The notes beneath the pieces were generated by a model. That model saw only the letters and a program-made list of their open reading frames with translations, made no database searches and was not told where the DNA came from. The translations under genes were made by a program, and so were the position numbers. From contig JAHDBX010000079.1 in the NCBI GenBank assembly GCA_020630145.1, forward strand, positions 1 to 7,204: a DNA stretch of 7,204 nucleotides, read 5' to 3'. Source of the stretch: Gammaproteobacteria bacterium (GTDB lineage Bacteria; Pseudomonadota; Gammaproteobacteria; HTCC5015). Positions 5,737 through 7,204 of the stretch are shown one piece after another (the stretch's first letter is position 1; every line of letters begins with the position of its first letter).

Positions 5737-7009
5737 TAAAGTACGTGAACAAGTAAAATCAACCTTAGCTAAGCGCTATGCGGCTGAAAGGCGTTTTCGC
5801 TTATTTGGTTTAGTATCGGTTATGATTGGCTTAGCCTTTTTATGCTTAATGATGTTTACTATTATCAGCAAAGGTCTGCCGGCATTTACACAAAGCTATA
5901 TTCAACTAAGCGTTAATTTTGACCTAGAAGAACTAGAAATTAGCGATGTAAATAATGAAGAAGCAGTGCAATATGCGGATTATGATAGTGTATTAAAGCA
6001 AGCATTGTACGATGCTTTTCCTGATGTAAGCGGGCGTAAGGCAAAGAAACAATTTCGTCGCTTTCTAAGTTCGGGCGCAGGTTATCGTGTGTCTAAACAA
6101 GTCGCTAATAATCTGGATTGGTTTAATACTACCCAGGATATATGGGTGTTAGCGGGTGATGAAGTTAACCTATTTATGAAGGGTTATATTCGTGCCGATA
6201 TGCCTGAAAATGAAAGGCAGCTTAATGATCAGCAAATGGCATGGTTAGCTACATTAAAAGAAGAAGGTAAATTAAAAAAACGTTTTAATACAGCCTTCTT
6301 TCAGTACGGTGACTCGCGTGAGCCTGAGTTGGCAGGTATCCTGGGTGCATTAAAGGGCTCTTTACTCACCGTATTTGTTACTTTACTTTTATCTTTTCCA
6401 ATTGGTGTTGCCGCGGCTGTTTATTTAGAAGAATTTGCTCCATCAAACTGGTTTAGTGATGTTATTGAAGTGAATATTAATAACCTTGCGGCCGTGCCAT
6501 CCATTGTTTATGGTTTATTAGGTTTGGCTATATTTATTAACTTTTTTGAGTTGCCACGTTCTGCGCCATTAGTGGGTGGTTTAGTACTAACGCTAATGAC
6601 ATTGCCGACCATTATTATTTCATCTCGATCGGCCTTAAAGGCTGTACCACCTTCTATTCGAGAAGCTGCTTTAGGTTTGGGCGCATCAAAAATGCAAGTG
6701 GTGTTTCACCATGTTGTGCCTTTAGCGATGCCGGGTATGTTAACCGGGACCATTATTGGTATGGCGCAAGCTTTAGGTGAAACAGCGCCGCTATTAATGA
6801 TTGGTATGGTTGCTTTTGTGGTTGAAGTGCCACAAGGTATTACGGATCCAGCAACCGTTTTACCCGTACAAATTTTCTTATGGGCTGACAGCCCCGAGCG
6901 TGGCTTTGAAGAGAAAACGGCAGCGGCTATTATGGTGCTATTGGTGTTTTTAATTACGATGAATTCATTAGCCGTGTATTTACGTAAACAATTTGAAAGA
7001 CGTTGGTAG
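5729..7009 (+). CDS. pstA: PstA, phosphate ABC transporter permease (long form with periplasmic domain)
   Basis: Second membrane subunit of the PstSCAB importer. The ATG at 5729 lies inside the end of pstC (ATGACTAA, 8 bases shared), with GAGA at 5720-5723 as a modest ribosome site, so translation is probably coupled. The 426-residue protein is well above the ~296 of E. coli PstA. Its start, RRFRLFGLVSVMIGLAFLCL and then SKGLPAFTQ, matches the N-terminal domain known from long PstA proteins (DUF3333-like). One membrane segment (~25-46) is followed by about 150 mostly charged residues likely in the periplasm (~52-200). The permease core has segments near 206-232, 252-272, 279-299, 332-362 and 396-416. 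The EAA loop REAALGLGASKMQVVFHHVV is at 311-330, followed by MPG. AVPSIVYGLLGL (255-266) is the PstA counterpart of the PstC motif. Spacing to pstB is 38 bases. Confidence 0.94.
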   Translation: MTNKVREQVKSTLAKRYAAERRFRLFGLVSVMIGLAFLCLMMFTIISKGLPAFTQSYIQLSVNFDLEELEISDVNNEEAVQYADYDSVLKQALYDAFPDVSGRKAKKQFRRFLSSGAGYRVSKQVANNLDWFNTTQDIWVLAGDEVNLFMKGYIRADMPENERQLNDQQMAWLATLKEEGKLKKRFNTAFFQYGDSREPELAGILGALKGSLLTVFVTLLLSFPIGVAAAVYLEEFAPSNWFSDVIEVNINNLAAVPSIVYGLLGLAIFINFFELPRSAPLVGGLVLTLMTLPTIIISSRSALKAVPPSIREAALGLGASKMQVVFHHVVPLAMPGMLTGTIIGMAQALGETAPLLMIGMVAFVVEVPQGITDPATVLPVQIFLWADSPERGFEEKTAAAIMVLLVFLITMNSLAVYLRKQFERRW

Positions 7010-7047
7010 CGTCAGTTATTATTTAATATAGATAATGTGGTTATATT

Positions 7048-7204
7048 ATGAGTGTAAATAGTGAAAGTGTAAGTGAAACAGATGTATCGTTTGCACCTGC
7101 GGAAGAGCAGGACAAAGCGTTAACAGACTCTTACCGAAAAGAAAAAACGGTTGGGGAAATTCATGTTGAAGATGCACGTATGTCTGCTCGTAATGTTGAT
7201 GTGT
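7048..7204 (+). CDS. pstB: PstB, phosphate ABC transporter ATPase (start only)
   Basis: ATP-hydrolysing subunit that powers PstCA, cut by the right edge after 52 codons. The frame from ATG 7048 has GTGG at 7037-7040 as a weak ribosome site. The first ~42 residues are polar and acidic with no homology I recognise. Then MSARNVDV appears, matching the opening strand of PstB proteins (KMSARDV- or IQVRNLNF-like) just before the Walker A region, which lies outside the window. The identification therefore rests on that short match plus its position directly after pstA. The N-terminal extension is longer than in E. coli PstB, where the equivalent strand starts near residue 11. A second ATG at 7035 is in another frame and stops quickly. 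Confidence 0.85.
   Translation, partial: MSVNSESVSETDVSFAPAEEQDKALTDSYRKEKTVGEIHVEDARMSARNVDV

Overview
The window carries most of a phosphate-starvation (Pho) locus from what looks like a gammaproteobacterium. The order is phoB (3' part), phoR, a porin on the opposite strand, then pstS, pstC, pstA and the start of pstB. The DNA is moderately AT-rich. PhoB and PhoR resemble the gammaproteobacterial proteins along their length. PstC and PstA are long forms, with extra N-terminal membrane or periplasmic sequence, as seen in several marine gammaproteobacteria and in alphaproteobacteria. I cannot fix the genus from sequence alone.

Bases 1-1858, plus strand: phoB enters from the left without its first ~58 residues, and phoR follows after 58 bases. 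PhoR would sense the Pst status and phosphorylate PhoB. Here phoR is broken near its 3' end. At about 1700-1706 the frame shifts and most of the conserved F-box (normally RFYRVD-like) is lost. The G2 ATP-lid box and the normal C-terminus then continue in another frame to 1858.

Bases 1862-2803, minus strand: an outer-membrane porin gene converges on phoR, with only 3 bases between the two stop codons. Bases 2804-3126 are a divergent control region. They hold a good Pho box with a correctly spaced -10 for pstS, a weaker promoter for the porin, and a stem-loop in the pstS leader.

Bases 3127-7204, plus strand: pstS (periplasmic phosphate-binding protein), a terminator-like hairpin, pstC and pstA (permeases overlapping by 8 bases), and the start of pstB (ATPase). 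Together they make the high-affinity phosphate ABC importer, and the porin plausibly supplies solutes across the outer membrane. The layout is a known system. The points most worth a second look are the phoR lesion, the porin placed inside the locus, and the hairpins in and after pstS. I found no convincing evidence for an undescribed system, RNA gene, mobile element or CRISPR array.
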